Assembly (NCBI GenBank): GCA_037015955.1
Contig: CP143548.1
Location: 1,854,001 to 1,918,000, forward strand
From: Lachnospiraceae bacterium JLR.KK008
GTDB taxonomy: Bacteria > Bacillota > Clostridia > Lachnospirales > Lachnospiraceae
DNA: 64,000 nucleotides
Direction: 5' to 3'
The notes under the pieces were generated by a model. The model worked only from the letters and a program-made list of their open reading frames with translations. It did no database searches and was not told the DNA's origin. Of this stretch, positions 33,030 through 42,216 are shown in pieces. How positions within the stretch are numbered: the first letter of the stretch is position 1; every line of letters starts with the position of its first letter. The translations under genes and the position numbers were made by a program.

Positions 33030-35444
33030 CTATTTTACCACAATGTTGACTATCCTGCCCGGCACATAGATCTCTTTGACCACATTGCCACTTAACTTAC
33101 TGCCAAGCGCTTCTTCGCCGCGCTTGATGGCATCTTCTTTGGAAATGTCCGCAGGCACATTGATCACGGCTCTTGTCTTGCCATTGATCTGTACGGCAAT
33201 CTCCTTCTCCGTGTCGGCCATCGCCTCCTGATCGGCCTGTGGCCATACCGCATGGAATACAGAGTCCGTACCGCCAAGTTCCTGCCAAAGCTGCTCACTG
33301 ATATGAGGGGCAAAAGGAGCCAGCAGAATAACCGCTGTCCGCAGCGTCTCAGCATCCATGCCTTCACTTTTAGCCATCTCAATCATCTTATTGTTATATT
33401 CCATAAAGCCGGAGACAACTGTGTTCAAACTGAAGTTTTCCAGCCTTGTCGTTATATCATGAACCATCTTATGACGGAGCTTTACCATCTCTTTCGTCGC
33501 TGTTACGTCTTTGTCTCTGTTTTCCATTACGAGCTTCCAAAATCTCGTCAAGAAACGATAAACACCGTCAATCCCTCTGTCATCCCACTCGGAATCCAGT
33601 TCCGGAGGACCGACAAACAGCTCATACAGGCGCAGAGAATCACAACCGTAATCCCTCACGAGATCATCCGGAGATACAACATTTCCTTTGGACTTGGACA
33701 TCTTGATCCCGTTTTTCCCTGTGATCATCCCCTGGTTAAACAGCTTTTTAAACGGCTCGTCAAAATCAATGACACCAATGTCACATAAAAATTTTGTATA
33801 AAATCTCGAGTAAAGCAGATGCAGTACCGCATGTTCCACGCCACCGATATACATATCAACCGGCAGATACTGATCGGCTTTCTCTCTGCTCACAAGTTCC
33901 CTGTCATTCTTACTGTCCACATAGCGCAGGAAATACCACGAAGATCCTGCCCACTGTGGCATCGTATTCGTCTCTCTCCTGGATGGCGCGCCACAGACCG
34001 GACAGGTCGTATTGACCCACTCCTCAATGTCAGCAAGCGGCGACTCCCCGGTACCTGTCGGCTGATAGGACTCTACATCAGGCAACAGCAGCGGAAGCTG
34101 GTCTTCCGACACCGGCACACAGCCGCACTTGGGACAGTGAATGATCGGGATCGGCTCCCCCCAATACCGCTGTCTGGAAAACACCCAGTCGCGCAGTTTA
34201 TAATTCACCGTCTTCCTGCCGATTCCCATCTTTTCGATCATAAGCGGCGCCTCTTTTTTCAGTACCGCACTCTCCATTCCATTCCATTCACCGGAGTTGA
34301 TCATCGTGCCGTTAGCTTCCGTATAAGCCTCCGTCATCGACTCGATCTCTTTGCCGTCTTTGGCGATGACCTGGATAATCGGAATCTTGAATTTTGTGGC
34401 AAACTCGAAGTCTCTGTCGTCATGAGCCGGCACACACATAATCGCCCCTGTTCCGTAGTCCGCTAAAACATAATCCGACAGCCAGATCGGTATCTTTGCG
34501 CCGTTAAGCGGATTGACCGCATAACTGCCGGTAAACACCCCTGACTTTTCCTTATCCTGAAGACGGTCCACATTCGACTTCATCGACGTATCATAGATGT
34601 ATTTCTCGACTGCCGTTCTCGTCTCCTTTGTCGCAAGCTCTGCCGCCAGCACATGTTCGGGAGCGAGTACCATAAAAGTGGCCCCATGCAGCGTGTCCGG
34701 TCTGGTCGTATAGACCGTAAGTGTCTCCTCTCTGCCATCGATCGGGAACTCCACTTCCGCCCCATACGATTTGCCGATCCAGTCAGTCTGCATCTTCTTT
34801 ACTTTTTCCGGCCAGTCCAGCTTGTCCAGATCATTCAACAGTCTGTCCGCATATTTAGTAATTCGCAGCATCCACTGTTTGAGACTTTTTTTCGTCACTT
34901 CCTCGCCGCAGCGCTCACATTTTCCATTGACCACTTCTTCGTTGGCCAGACCTGTCTTACAGGAAGGACACCAGTTGATTGGCATCTCCTTTTCATAGGC
35001 AAGGCCTGCCTCAAACATTTTGACAAAGATCCACTGAGTCCATTTATAAAAAGCAGGGTCCGTGGTATTGACTTCCATGTCCCAGTCATACAATGCCGCA
35101 ATCTGGCCAATCTGCCTCTTGATATTGGCGACATTATCCGCCGTTGATTTCGCGGGATGAACACCCATTTTGATCGCATAATTTTCTGCCGGCAGCCCAA
35201 ACGCATCCCACCCCATCGGGTGAATGATGTAATGTCCTCCGTTTAACATTTTATAACGGCTCCATACGTCGGAAATGACATATCCCCGCCAATGCCCGAC
35301 ATGCAGTCCGTTTCCTGAAGGGTAAGGAAACATATCCAGACAGTAATATTTCGGCTTTTCGCCGTCATTGACATTGACCGGATGCTGCTCCCACTCTTTT
35401 CTCCATTTTTCTTCGATTTCTCTGTGATTATATGGTATTCCCAT
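33030..35444 (-). CDS. leuS: Leucyl-tRNA synthetase
   Basis: 804-aa class Ia aminoacyl-tRNA synthetase charging tRNA-Leu with leucine in the cytosol. It has the HIGH-type motif SGNGLHVGH (about 43-51), zinc-type cysteine pairs CPSCKTG..CERCG, an editing CP1 domain (AHDDRDFEFA), a second Cys cluster (CPKCGCVPV ... CPVCG) and the KMSKS loop (GIKMSKSKGNVV, about 580). Length and order are normal for bacterial LeuS. AGGAGG precedes the ATG and a near-consensus promoter lies upstream. No T-box leader is evident in the 204-bp upstream region, which is notable for a Firmicutes synthetase. Confidence 0.97.
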   Translation of the reverse strand: MGIPYNHREIEEKWRKEWEQHPVNVNDGEKPKYYCLDMFPYPSGNGLHVGHWRGYVISDVWSRYKMLNGGHYIIHPMGWDAFGLPAENYAIKMGVHPAKSTADNVANIKRQIGQIAALYDWDMEVNTTDPAFYKWTQWIFVKMFEAGLAYEKEMPINWCPSCKTGLANEEVVNGKCERCGEEVTKKSLKQWMLRITKYADRLLNDLDKLDWPEKVKKMQTDWIGKSYGAEVEFPIDGREETLTVYTTRPDTLHGATFMVLAPEHVLAAELATKETRTAVEKYIYDTSMKSNVDRLQDKEKSGVFTGSYAVNPLNGAKIPIWLSDYVLADYGTGAIMCVPAHDDRDFEFATKFKIPIIQVIAKDGKEIESMTEAYTEANGTMINSGEWNGMESAVLKKEAPLMIEKMGIGRKTVNYKLRDWVFSRQRYWGEPIPIIHCPKCGCVPVSEDQLPLLLPDVESYQPTGTGESPLADIEEWVNTTCPVCGAPSRRETNTMPQWAGSSWYFLRYVDSKNDRELVSREKADQYLPVDMYIGGVEHAVLHLLYSRFYTKFLCDIGVIDFDEPFKKLFNQGMITGKNGIKMSKSKGNVVSPDDLVRDYGCDSLRLYELFVGPPELDSEWDDRGIDGVYRFLTRFWKLVMENRDKDVTATKEMVKLRHKMVHDITTRLENFSLNTVVSGFMEYNNKMIEMAKSEGMDAETLRTAVILLAPFAPHISEQLWQELGGTDSVFHAVWPQADQEAMADTEKEIAVQINGKTRAVINVPADISKEDAIKRGEEALGSKLSGNVVKEIYVPGRIVNIVVK

Positions 35445-35479
35445 CTTTTATTTCCTCCTGGTTCTCGCCGACTCCCTAT

Positions 35480-35508
35480 ATTTTAGTTTTCTGCTCAAAG
35501 ATTGTCAA
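35480..35508 (-). promoter_or_regulatory. leuS promoter
   Basis: Minus strand: TTGACA (35508-35503), 17-bp spacer, TAAAAT (35485-35480). It is an almost perfect sigma-A promoter, 36 bp before the leuS ATG. Confidence 0.85.
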
Positions 35509-35600
35509 GTATTACACAAAAGAAACCGTGACAAACATCCCTGGAGCCGGCCAGTGAAAAGCGATCAGCCATCTCATCCACCTGCTTCCGGCCATGTCAA

Positions 35601-35632
35601 AGCGGCATACGCCCTCACGGGTATATGCCGCT
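35601..35632 (-). terminator. Hairpin downstream of exported-protein gene
   Basis: Nine-bp arms agcggcata / tatgccgct 17 bp beyond the stop at 35649. On the minus strand it is followed only by TTTG, so it is a weak terminator. Confidence 0.55.
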
Positions 35633-35648
35633 GTTTTATCTCTCTGCT

Positions 35649-36680
35649 CTATTGATAGATAATGCTGTAATAAAAGGTTCCTCTGTCTGTCGCAAACGTA
35701 ATGGTCGTATCGGAGTTGTCAAGGTCATCCAGCACGACAGGCTGCCCGTCGACGATCTGGATCACTTTAAATACCCGTCCCGGACTCTGTAACTCGGCCG
35801 GAATCTGGAACTGATAATTTTTCGCAGCCTCGAACGACTCATAAACCTGGTCGCCGGTCGTGACCATATTGGAATACGTATACCCATAAGAGTAACCAGC
35901 ATATCCATGATTCAAATAATATGCAACAATATTCAGATATTCTTCTCCCTGAACGACACGCCGGGATGTCACCGCCAGGCCTGTCATTTCATAACCAGGC
36001 GCGAAACGAAGCGGAGAGACAAACGTCTGTGTCTGGATCTGCTCTTCCTCCCGGCCCGCCATCTCATAACGTCTTGTCGCATCCTCATTGTCCGCCGAGT
36101 ACACAAACGGCACGTTGGGCAGTGTCTTCTGGCGCAGCTTCATCTTCATATCGCCATTATCCATAATATAGACAATGTTGGCGGTACGGCTCTGCCCCAC
36201 CCGCGCCCAACTGTCAAGACTCGTATACGGTATTTTGTCGCCGATCATCCTCGTTGTCTCTTCCGTACCGATGATCCGAACCTGCGGCGCGCTGTCTATC
36301 TTGTCAAACGCATTCCCGCTTTTGATAAAAGTCGTACTGTAGACTGTAATATATCTCAATTTATTAAATTCCGCAAAGGCTTTCGTCCCGATGTCCGTAA
36401 TCCCCGGTCCCACATTGACCGCCTCGATCAGAACGCCATGCCAGGGCCGTGTATACAATGTATCATTTGTGTAATCCGGTATCGCCCCCGTCCCTTCAAA
36501 ATAAAGGACTCCTTCTTTCACATAGGCGGTGACATTATCTCCAACCTCCCACACCTGTGAAGACTGGGACCACTCATGACGATCGATTTTTTTAGCCTCG
36601 GCCTGCAGCGGTACAGCACACATTGCACACAGCGCCGCCGACAACATCATCGTCAGAACTTTCCTTCCAAATCTGCCCAT
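35649..36680 (-). CDS. Exported protein of unknown function
   Basis: 343-aa protein with a signal peptide (about 1-28, cleavage near AEA). The next segment (VWEVGDNVTAYVKEGVLYFEGTGAIPDYT) resembles the opening of LRR_5-containing Lachnospiraceae surface proteins, with a single LRR_5-like unit (ITDIGTKAFAEFNKLRYITVY). The rest is beta-rich without a known domain, and a Tyr/Gly stretch (YAGYSYGYTYS) lies near residue 265. There is no sorting motif or C-terminal helix, so it is probably secreted or loosely bound. AAGGAGATATGCG gives a good ribosome site. Confidence 0.75.
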   Translation of the reverse strand: MGRFGRKVLTMMLSAALCAMCAVPLQAEAKKIDRHEWSQSSQVWEVGDNVTAYVKEGVLYFEGTGAIPDYTNDTLYTRPWHGVLIEAVNVGPGITDIGTKAFAEFNKLRYITVYSTTFIKSGNAFDKIDSAPQVRIIGTEETTRMIGDKIPYTSLDSWARVGQSRTANIVYIMDNGDMKMKLRQKTLPNVPFVYSADNEDATRRYEMAGREEEQIQTQTFVSPLRFAPGYEMTGLAVTSRRVVQGEEYLNIVAYYLNHGYAGYSYGYTYSNMVTTGDQVYESFEAAKNYQFQIPAELQSPGRVFKVIQIVDGQPVVLDDLDNSDTTITFATDRGTFYYSIIYQ

Positions 36681-36805
36681 CGCATATCTCCTTTCCAGTC
36701 ATTTTATAGTCTAAGTTTACCTATTTTGTAATATTTTGTCAACACGGGGATCTTTGGCAGAACAGGAAACTTCTGCCAGAGTCCGGCCTTTGGACCCTTG
36801 CGCTC

Positions 36806-37081
36806 TTACCCGATCTCTTTTACCGTATGCAGGCCATATCCCTCGGTATAACGGAGCGAGATCCGGTCCCCGATCACATAACGGATGATACCGATCAGAT
36901 CCTCATCAGCCATCGATACGTCAAAAATATCTTCCGAGCCTTCCACACACACATAATAGTGCGTCGTTCCTTCCAGCACGATGGGCGCCACCGCGGTGAT
37001 CTTACCCGTGATCTGCTTCAGTGCCTCCGCATTCGGACTGACAATGCCGTTCGTGTTCAAAAGCTCACTGTAATTTTTTTC
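36806..37081 (-). pseudogene. In-frame C-terminal continuation cut off by TGA
   Basis: The frame of the 453-aa membrane protein continues directly past its TGA (37084-37082) for 91 codons: EKNYSELLNTNGIVSPNAEA... to ...YGLHTVKEIG. This segment has no ATG or ribosome site at its head but reads as a coherent globular domain. I recall related Lachnospiraceae proteins continuing through this point, with a cysteine where the TGA is, so this is probably the severed C-terminus. Readthrough is possible but unproven. Confidence 0.6.
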
Positions 37082-38443
37082 TCATTCCTGGATGGTGTCT
37101 CCGATCGCCACCCACTGATATTTCTGTACGTTGACCATCGCATATTTCTTGACCAGGCCGGAGGCATCCTTGAGCGCCATGAAGTACGTAGGTTCGTCTG
37201 CAATATTCAAAAGCAGCGGGAACGTGGCCACATAACCAAGGTTCTGTACCTGCCCTTCCGCCGATGACATGGCGGAATCCTCGATTGCACCCTCCACCTT
37301 ATAAAATCTCGTCTCCATCGTGCGCTGATTCATCAGTACAAATCCCACATTGGACTGGTCACCGCTGACGGAAGTGACACCGGAATAGACCCACACATCA
37401 TCGTCGAGCGCGATATAATTGTAGCCGTTCGTAGACTGGAGACAGTCTCTCTGACCAAGTACACTGTTCAAAAATCCATGCTTCAAGATCCCGGAATAGT
37501 CATACAACTGTGTCAACAGCTCCGCAGAATATACTTTATCGACCCACTGGGGCACATCTTCCACCGCATAGTCAACACACTCTCCCGTCACAGCGTTGCA
37601 GAGTACGACATTGCCCACAGTCTGACCGCCGAACAGCCCGATATTAAACTTCTTCACCGGGCACACCCAGTAAGGCGTTCCCTCCTCATCGATCTCAAAG
37701 AAAAGCTGATCGTCAAAAATATAAGTCGGATAGCGGAACCGCAGATGCCGGTACAGATTGCGGTTGAAATATTCCGATTTGGAATACTTGATGCCTTCCG
37801 GAAGTTTGACACACTCCGTATCCTGTGTCGCCATGTCGATCAGTATATAGGCCGGGATGCCGTTTCTGTTATTTGTCAGCCACTTGATCGGATTGGCATA
37901 GGAAAGCGGTGTCACCCGCACCGGTTTCCCCTGATAATTGATCTGGGTATAATCGTTGCTCACTTCAAACTGAGACACCATATCCACGAGACTTCCCATC
38001 TTGCGGTTGCCGAGAAGCGCCGCCGAATTTTTGTCGAGCAGCGGAATCGTATTGTAATCCGCCTCTTTGATGTCGTCGGTAAAGTTTCTCTCTTCTATCA
38101 TCAGAAGCTGCTGGTATTTTGCGGCGTTGACAACCGGCGAAGATAAAATGCTGCCGACCAGATAGATGACAAACACCACCCCCAGCAGGATGCCCATATA
38201 TTTCAGCCCTTTCATCTCCTGAAAGTCCACATTAAGCCGCAGTTGTCTGCCATCTGTGACAAACAGACGCCTTCCGGCCTTTCGGAACCCATAGACCGCC
38301 ATGCATACGACGATCAGGCCCATTATAAAAAACCAGAAGCTGGCAGAGTGGATGTTCACCGCCGGCAGGTAGATATAATATAAAATGCCTGCGGCCAGCA
38401 GTCCCGCCAATATAAAAAGTAAATTCCGCGTCATTTTTTTCAT
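37082..38443 (-). CDS. CvpA-like-family membrane protein, truncated by TGA
   Basis: 453-aa protein with three membrane helices (about 8-27, 34-54, 81-103) and a large remaining domain (SALLGNRKMGSLVDMVSQFE ... RVTPLSYANPIKWL ... YWVCPVKKFNIGLFGG ... DVPQWVDKVYSAELL). It resembles a Lachnospiraceae membrane-protein family of unknown function that is often labelled CvpA-like. The stop TGA is followed in the same frame by 91 sense codons that look like the missing C-terminus. GGAGGAC precedes the ATG. Confidence 0.75.
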   Translation of the reverse strand: MKKMTRNLLFILAGLLAAGILYYIYLPAVNIHSASFWFFIMGLIVVCMAVYGFRKAGRRLFVTDGRQLRLNVDFQEMKGLKYMGILLGVVFVIYLVGSILSSPVVNAAKYQQLLMIEERNFTDDIKEADYNTIPLLDKNSAALLGNRKMGSLVDMVSQFEVSNDYTQINYQGKPVRVTPLSYANPIKWLTNNRNGIPAYILIDMATQDTECVKLPEGIKYSKSEYFNRNLYRHLRFRYPTYIFDDQLFFEIDEEGTPYWVCPVKKFNIGLFGGQTVGNVVLCNAVTGECVDYAVEDVPQWVDKVYSAELLTQLYDYSGILKHGFLNSVLGQRDCLQSTNGYNYIALDDDVWVYSGVTSVSGDQSNVGFVLMNQRTMETRFYKVEGAIEDSAMSSAEGQVQNLGYVATFPLLLNIADEPTYFMALKDASGLVKKYAMVNVQKYQWVAIGDTIQE

Positions 38444-38720
38444 GATTTGTCCTCCAAAAATAGTATGTGGAAAATTATACTACATATTCTCTCTGCCGTC
38501 TCTTAAATAATACTTAAAATTACTTCGTCAGTCAGCTCAGATACCAAAAGGACCCGGGAAAGAGGCCGCATACCGCGGACGCATTTCCACAGGTCCCAAT
38601 CTTCCTGATTTCAATCTTTCAGTTGCAATGTGTTACTGTCACATTTGCCATCTTGCTTTTCATCAGCGCCATGGCCATCCTGCTTTTGATCAGGCACACC
38701 TGTCCGTCACGGTCATGCTG

Positions 38721-40811
38721 TCAGGCGTCCGCATTCTCCGCCACCTTCGCTGCGCGATCGGCCACTTCCTTCTCCTGCACGTCGGAGGGTGCCTGCTCAT
38801 ACCGCGAGAATTCATAGGAATACACACCCCGGCCACCGGTCATAGACCGCAGATCGGTGCAGTATCCGAACAGTCCCGTCATCGGTACATCCGCCTCGAT
38901 GACCTGTTTGCCGCTGGCAAGCGGATTCATACCAAGGACACGGCCCCGGCGTTTATTCAGATCACCCATGACATCGCCCGTGTACTGATCCGGCACGGTC
39001 ACTTTCAGAGAGACGATCGGCTCGAGCAGGATCGGCTGAGCTTCCATAAAGCCTTTTTTAAACGCCTGGATCGTCGCCATCTTAAATGCCATCTCGGACG
39101 AGTCTACCGGATGATAAGACCCATCATACAGCACGGCTTTGACGCCGACAACCGGGTAAGCCGCCAGAGGACCTCTGAGAACAGACTCCTGAAGTCCCTT
39201 CTCCACCGCCGGAAAATAATTTTTCGGTACGGCGCCGCCCACGACTTCCTGCGCAAACGTAAAACTCTCTTCCAGATTACCGGAACTCTCAAAACGCATC
39301 TTCACGTGACCATATTGTCCATGTCCACCGGATTGTTTCTTATATTTGTATTCCACATCGGATTTTTTCCGTATCGTTTCCCGGAACGCAACCTTCGGTT
39401 TGGACAGTTCCACTTCCACCTTATATTCATTCAAAAGTCTGCTGACCACGATCTCCAGATGCTGATCGCCCATTCCATACAGCAGCGTCTGTCTGTTTTC
39501 ACTGTCGTTGACTGCCTTTAATGTCAGATCCTCGTGCATCATCTTCTGCAATGACTGTGAAATTTTATCGATGTCGCCCTTATTCTTTGCGTGATAACGC
39601 ATATACGTATACGGTGTGGAAATTTCTGTCTTCCCATAGCGGATCGGCGCCGCTTTCGTGGAGAGTGTATCGCCGGTTCTTGCCGCCGTCAGTTTTGCCA
39701 CCGCCCCGATGTCACCGGCATGAAGCTCCGGCACTTCGATCGGCTTATTGCCCTGCAGTACATACAGCTTTCCAACCTTTTCTTCCAGCTCTTTGTCCTG
39801 ATTGTAGATCAAATCATCGGATTTGAAGACACCCGAACATACTTTGATCAGAGAATATTTACCGATAAACGGATCGACAATCGTCTTGAAAATATAGGCA
39901 GATTTCGATTTTGCAAAATCATAGTCAGCCTGGAAAATCTCGTTCGTCTTCAGATTAACACCGGCGATCTCCCTGTTCTCCGGACTCGGAAAATATTTCA
40001 CAATATCATCGAGCAGTGTGTAAACGCCCTGGCAGAGCACATTGGAACCCATGGACATCGGTACGATCGTGCCGTCCATAACGTTCGTGCGCACCGCTGC
40101 ACGAATCTCCGCCTCGGAAAAAGTCTCTCCGGCAAAATAGCGGTCCATAAACTCTTCACTCGTCTCTGCCACAGATTCCATCAATGTATCCCGGCAGAGC
40201 TGCAGATTCGCCTGACTGTATTCAGGAATCTCGCAGTCAACGACTTCCTTGCCTTTCCATCTGTGTCCGGTCTCGCTGATTACGTTAATATAACCGACAA
40301 ACTTCTCGTTCTCACGGATCGGCAGATGAAACGGCGCCAGCTTCTTACCATATTTCTCTGTCATATCTGATACGACCTGCCGGTAGGAAGCATTATCCAC
40401 ATCCATATCAGTGACAAATATCATCCGCGGCAGTTTATATTTCTCACACAGCTCCCATGCTTTCTCAGTTCCGACTTCCATTCCCGCCTTACCGGAGACA
40501 ACAATCACAGCCGCATCCGCCGCACTGACCGCTTCCTCCACCTCTCCGACAAAATCAAAATAACCGGGCGTATCTAAAATGTTGATCTTGGTCCCTTCCC
40601 ATTCCAAGGGAACTATGGAAGTGCTGATGGAAAATTTTCTCCTCTGCTCCTCTTTCCCAAAATCGCTGACGGTATTGCCATCTGTGACCTTACCCATCCT
40701 GGATGTAAGGCCCGCCAGATATGCCATCGCTTCTGCCAGAGAGGTCTTTCCTGCACCGCCATGTCCGAGTAATACTACATTGCGAATTTTGTCAGTTGTG
40801 TAAACATTCAT
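38721..40811 (-). CDS. EF-G-like translational GTPase (paralogue)
   Basis: 696-aa elongation-factor-G-like GTPase with G1 GHGGAGKTS (about 17-25), G3 DTPGYFDF, domain II, and C-terminal EF-G domains with GGHGQYGHVKMRFE and LNKRRGRVLGMNP. The G4 base-recognition motif reads TDMD instead of NKMD, marking it as the divergent paralogue rather than the main fusA product, whose usual neighbours (rpsL, rpsG, tuf) are absent here. It may act in ribosome recycling or stress translation, by analogy. The ATG at 40811 is chosen because GGAGGG lies seven bases upstream; an ATG at 40826 overlaps that site. Positions 38444-38720 hold no gene. Confidence 0.9.
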   Translation of the reverse strand: MNVYTTDKIRNVVLLGHGGAGKTSLAEAMAYLAGLTSRMGKVTDGNTVSDFGKEEQRRKFSISTSIVPLEWEGTKINILDTPGYFDFVGEVEEAVSAADAAVIVVSGKAGMEVGTEKAWELCEKYKLPRMIFVTDMDVDNASYRQVVSDMTEKYGKKLAPFHLPIRENEKFVGYINVISETGHRWKGKEVVDCEIPEYSQANLQLCRDTLMESVAETSEEFMDRYFAGETFSEAEIRAAVRTNVMDGTIVPMSMGSNVLCQGVYTLLDDIVKYFPSPENREIAGVNLKTNEIFQADYDFAKSKSAYIFKTIVDPFIGKYSLIKVCSGVFKSDDLIYNQDKELEEKVGKLYVLQGNKPIEVPELHAGDIGAVAKLTAARTGDTLSTKAAPIRYGKTEISTPYTYMRYHAKNKGDIDKISQSLQKMMHEDLTLKAVNDSENRQTLLYGMGDQHLEIVVSRLLNEYKVEVELSKPKVAFRETIRKKSDVEYKYKKQSGGHGQYGHVKMRFESSGNLEESFTFAQEVVGGAVPKNYFPAVEKGLQESVLRGPLAAYPVVGVKAVLYDGSYHPVDSSEMAFKMATIQAFKKGFMEAQPILLEPIVSLKVTVPDQYTGDVMGDLNKRRGRVLGMNPLASGKQVIEADVPMTGLFGYCTDLRSMTGGRGVYSYEFSRYEQAPSDVQEKEVADRAAKVAENADA

Positions 40812-41009
40812 ATAAATTCCCTCCAATTATGCTGTTTAGGGTGTTTTGCCAAGATCTGTTCTCATCCTTTCACATGCCCCATGTGTACATTTTACTAAAT
40901 TCCGGCATCAATTACAAGTAACTTTACACATTTTCGATAATCCTTTGTCCGCTCTTGCCCGCGTTGAGACTTAGTGTTATCATGAGTACGGAAAGGAGTC
41001 ATCCACATT

Positions 41010-42110
41010 ATGAAAGCAATTTCCTGCGGTTTTATCGGCCTCGGCCTGATTGGAGGTTCTATCGCCAAGGCCCTGAAGGAAACCCACAATACAATTACAA
41101 TTTATGCCTGTGACACGAATGCCAAAGCGCTCCGTCAGGCAAAAGAAGAAGGCGTTGCCGACTTCATCTTCGATCAGGTCGACGCTGCCTTTTCCGGCTG
41201 CGATATGATATTTTTATGCGCGCCCGTCTCCTGCAATGAAGAAAATCTGCTGCGGCTGAAGCAGTTTCTGGCAAAGGACAGTATTCTCACCGATGTCGGA
41301 AGCGTAAAGACAGGCATCCACAGACAGGTGGCGGCTCTGGGACTGGATCAATCCTTTATCGGAGGCCATCCGATGGCCGGCAGCGAACGCTACGGCTATG
41401 CCAATGCGAAGGCAAAGCTGCTGGAAAACGCCTACTATATTTTAACCCCCACGGAAACTGTCCCTGCGTGGAAACTGGATTTTTATAAAGATCTTGTCTC
41501 TTCCATCGGCGCCATTCCGCTTGTCCTGCCGTTTGCACAACACGATTATGTCACGGCAGCCATCAGCCACCTGCCCCACGTCATCGCCTCCTCCCTCGTG
41601 AATTTTGTCAGAGATTCCGATTCGCAGGACGGCATCATGAAACTGATCGCCGCCGGAGGCTTTAAGGATATTACCCGCATTGCCTCCTCCTCATCCGACA
41701 TGTGGCAGCAGATCTGTCTGACAAACACAGATAATATTTCCGAGCTCCTGGGACGTTATATTCAGGCGTTGCAGCGTGTCAAAGCACAGATCGATGCACA
41801 GAGCGAAGACGAGATCTATGACTTTTTCAGCAGCGCCCGCATTTACCGCGATTCTTTTATCGAGGCATCCAGCGGTCCGATCAAAAAAGTATTTTCCATC
41901 CGGATCGATATTGCCGACGAACCGGGGGCACTGGCCTCTATCGCCACGATTCTGGCTCTGAACAGCATCAGTATCAAAAATATCGGCATCACCCATAACC
42001 GGGAACGGGAAGAAGGCGCTCTGCGCATTGAATTTTACGGGGAAGAAAAGATGCAGGCAGCCATCTCCATTCTCAAAAACAAAGGCTACCACATTTATGA
42101 AAAAAAATAA
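41010..42110 (+). CDS. tyrA: Prephenate dehydrogenase with ACT domain
   Basis: 366-aa enzyme oxidising prephenate to 4-hydroxyphenylpyruvate in tyrosine synthesis. It has an NAD-binding motif GLGLIGGSIAKAL (about 8-20), the active-site region GGHPMAGSERYGYANA, and a C-terminal ACT domain (IADEPGALASIATILALNSISIK, about 297-366) that in this family mediates feedback control by tyrosine. AAAGGAG precedes the ATG. It is followed 106 bp later by aroA, giving a small aromatic-amino-acid unit. Confidence 0.95.
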   Translation: MKAISCGFIGLGLIGGSIAKALKETHNTITIYACDTNAKALRQAKEEGVADFIFDQVDAAFSGCDMIFLCAPVSCNEENLLRLKQFLAKDSILTDVGSVKTGIHRQVAALGLDQSFIGGHPMAGSERYGYANAKAKLLENAYYILTPTETVPAWKLDFYKDLVSSIGAIPLVLPFAQHDYVTAAISHLPHVIASSLVNFVRDSDSQDGIMKLIAAGGFKDITRIASSSSDMWQQICLTNTDNISELLGRYIQALQRVKAQIDAQSEDEIYDFFSSARIYRDSFIEASSGPIKKVFSIRIDIADEPGALASIATILALNSISIKNIGITHNREREEGALRIEFYGEEKMQAAISILKNKGYHIYEKK

Positions 42111-42216
42111 CATGCGACAATGTTACCCTCAGTGGACAAGGGCACGAAACAACATTCATAATACATACAACTATGGAACTGTAAAAGGAATACCAACAAT
42201 AGTGAGGAAAACAGAC

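Noticed and set aside
35445-35648. T-box riboswitch upstream of leuS
   Set aside because: The promoter lies only 36 bp from the ATG and no specifier loop, T-box sequence or leader terminator is visible.
36806-37110. Selenocysteine at the TGA of the split membrane protein
   Set aside because: A Cys-to-TGA change invites the idea, but I see no stable hairpin at the right distance after the TGA and no sel genes in the window.
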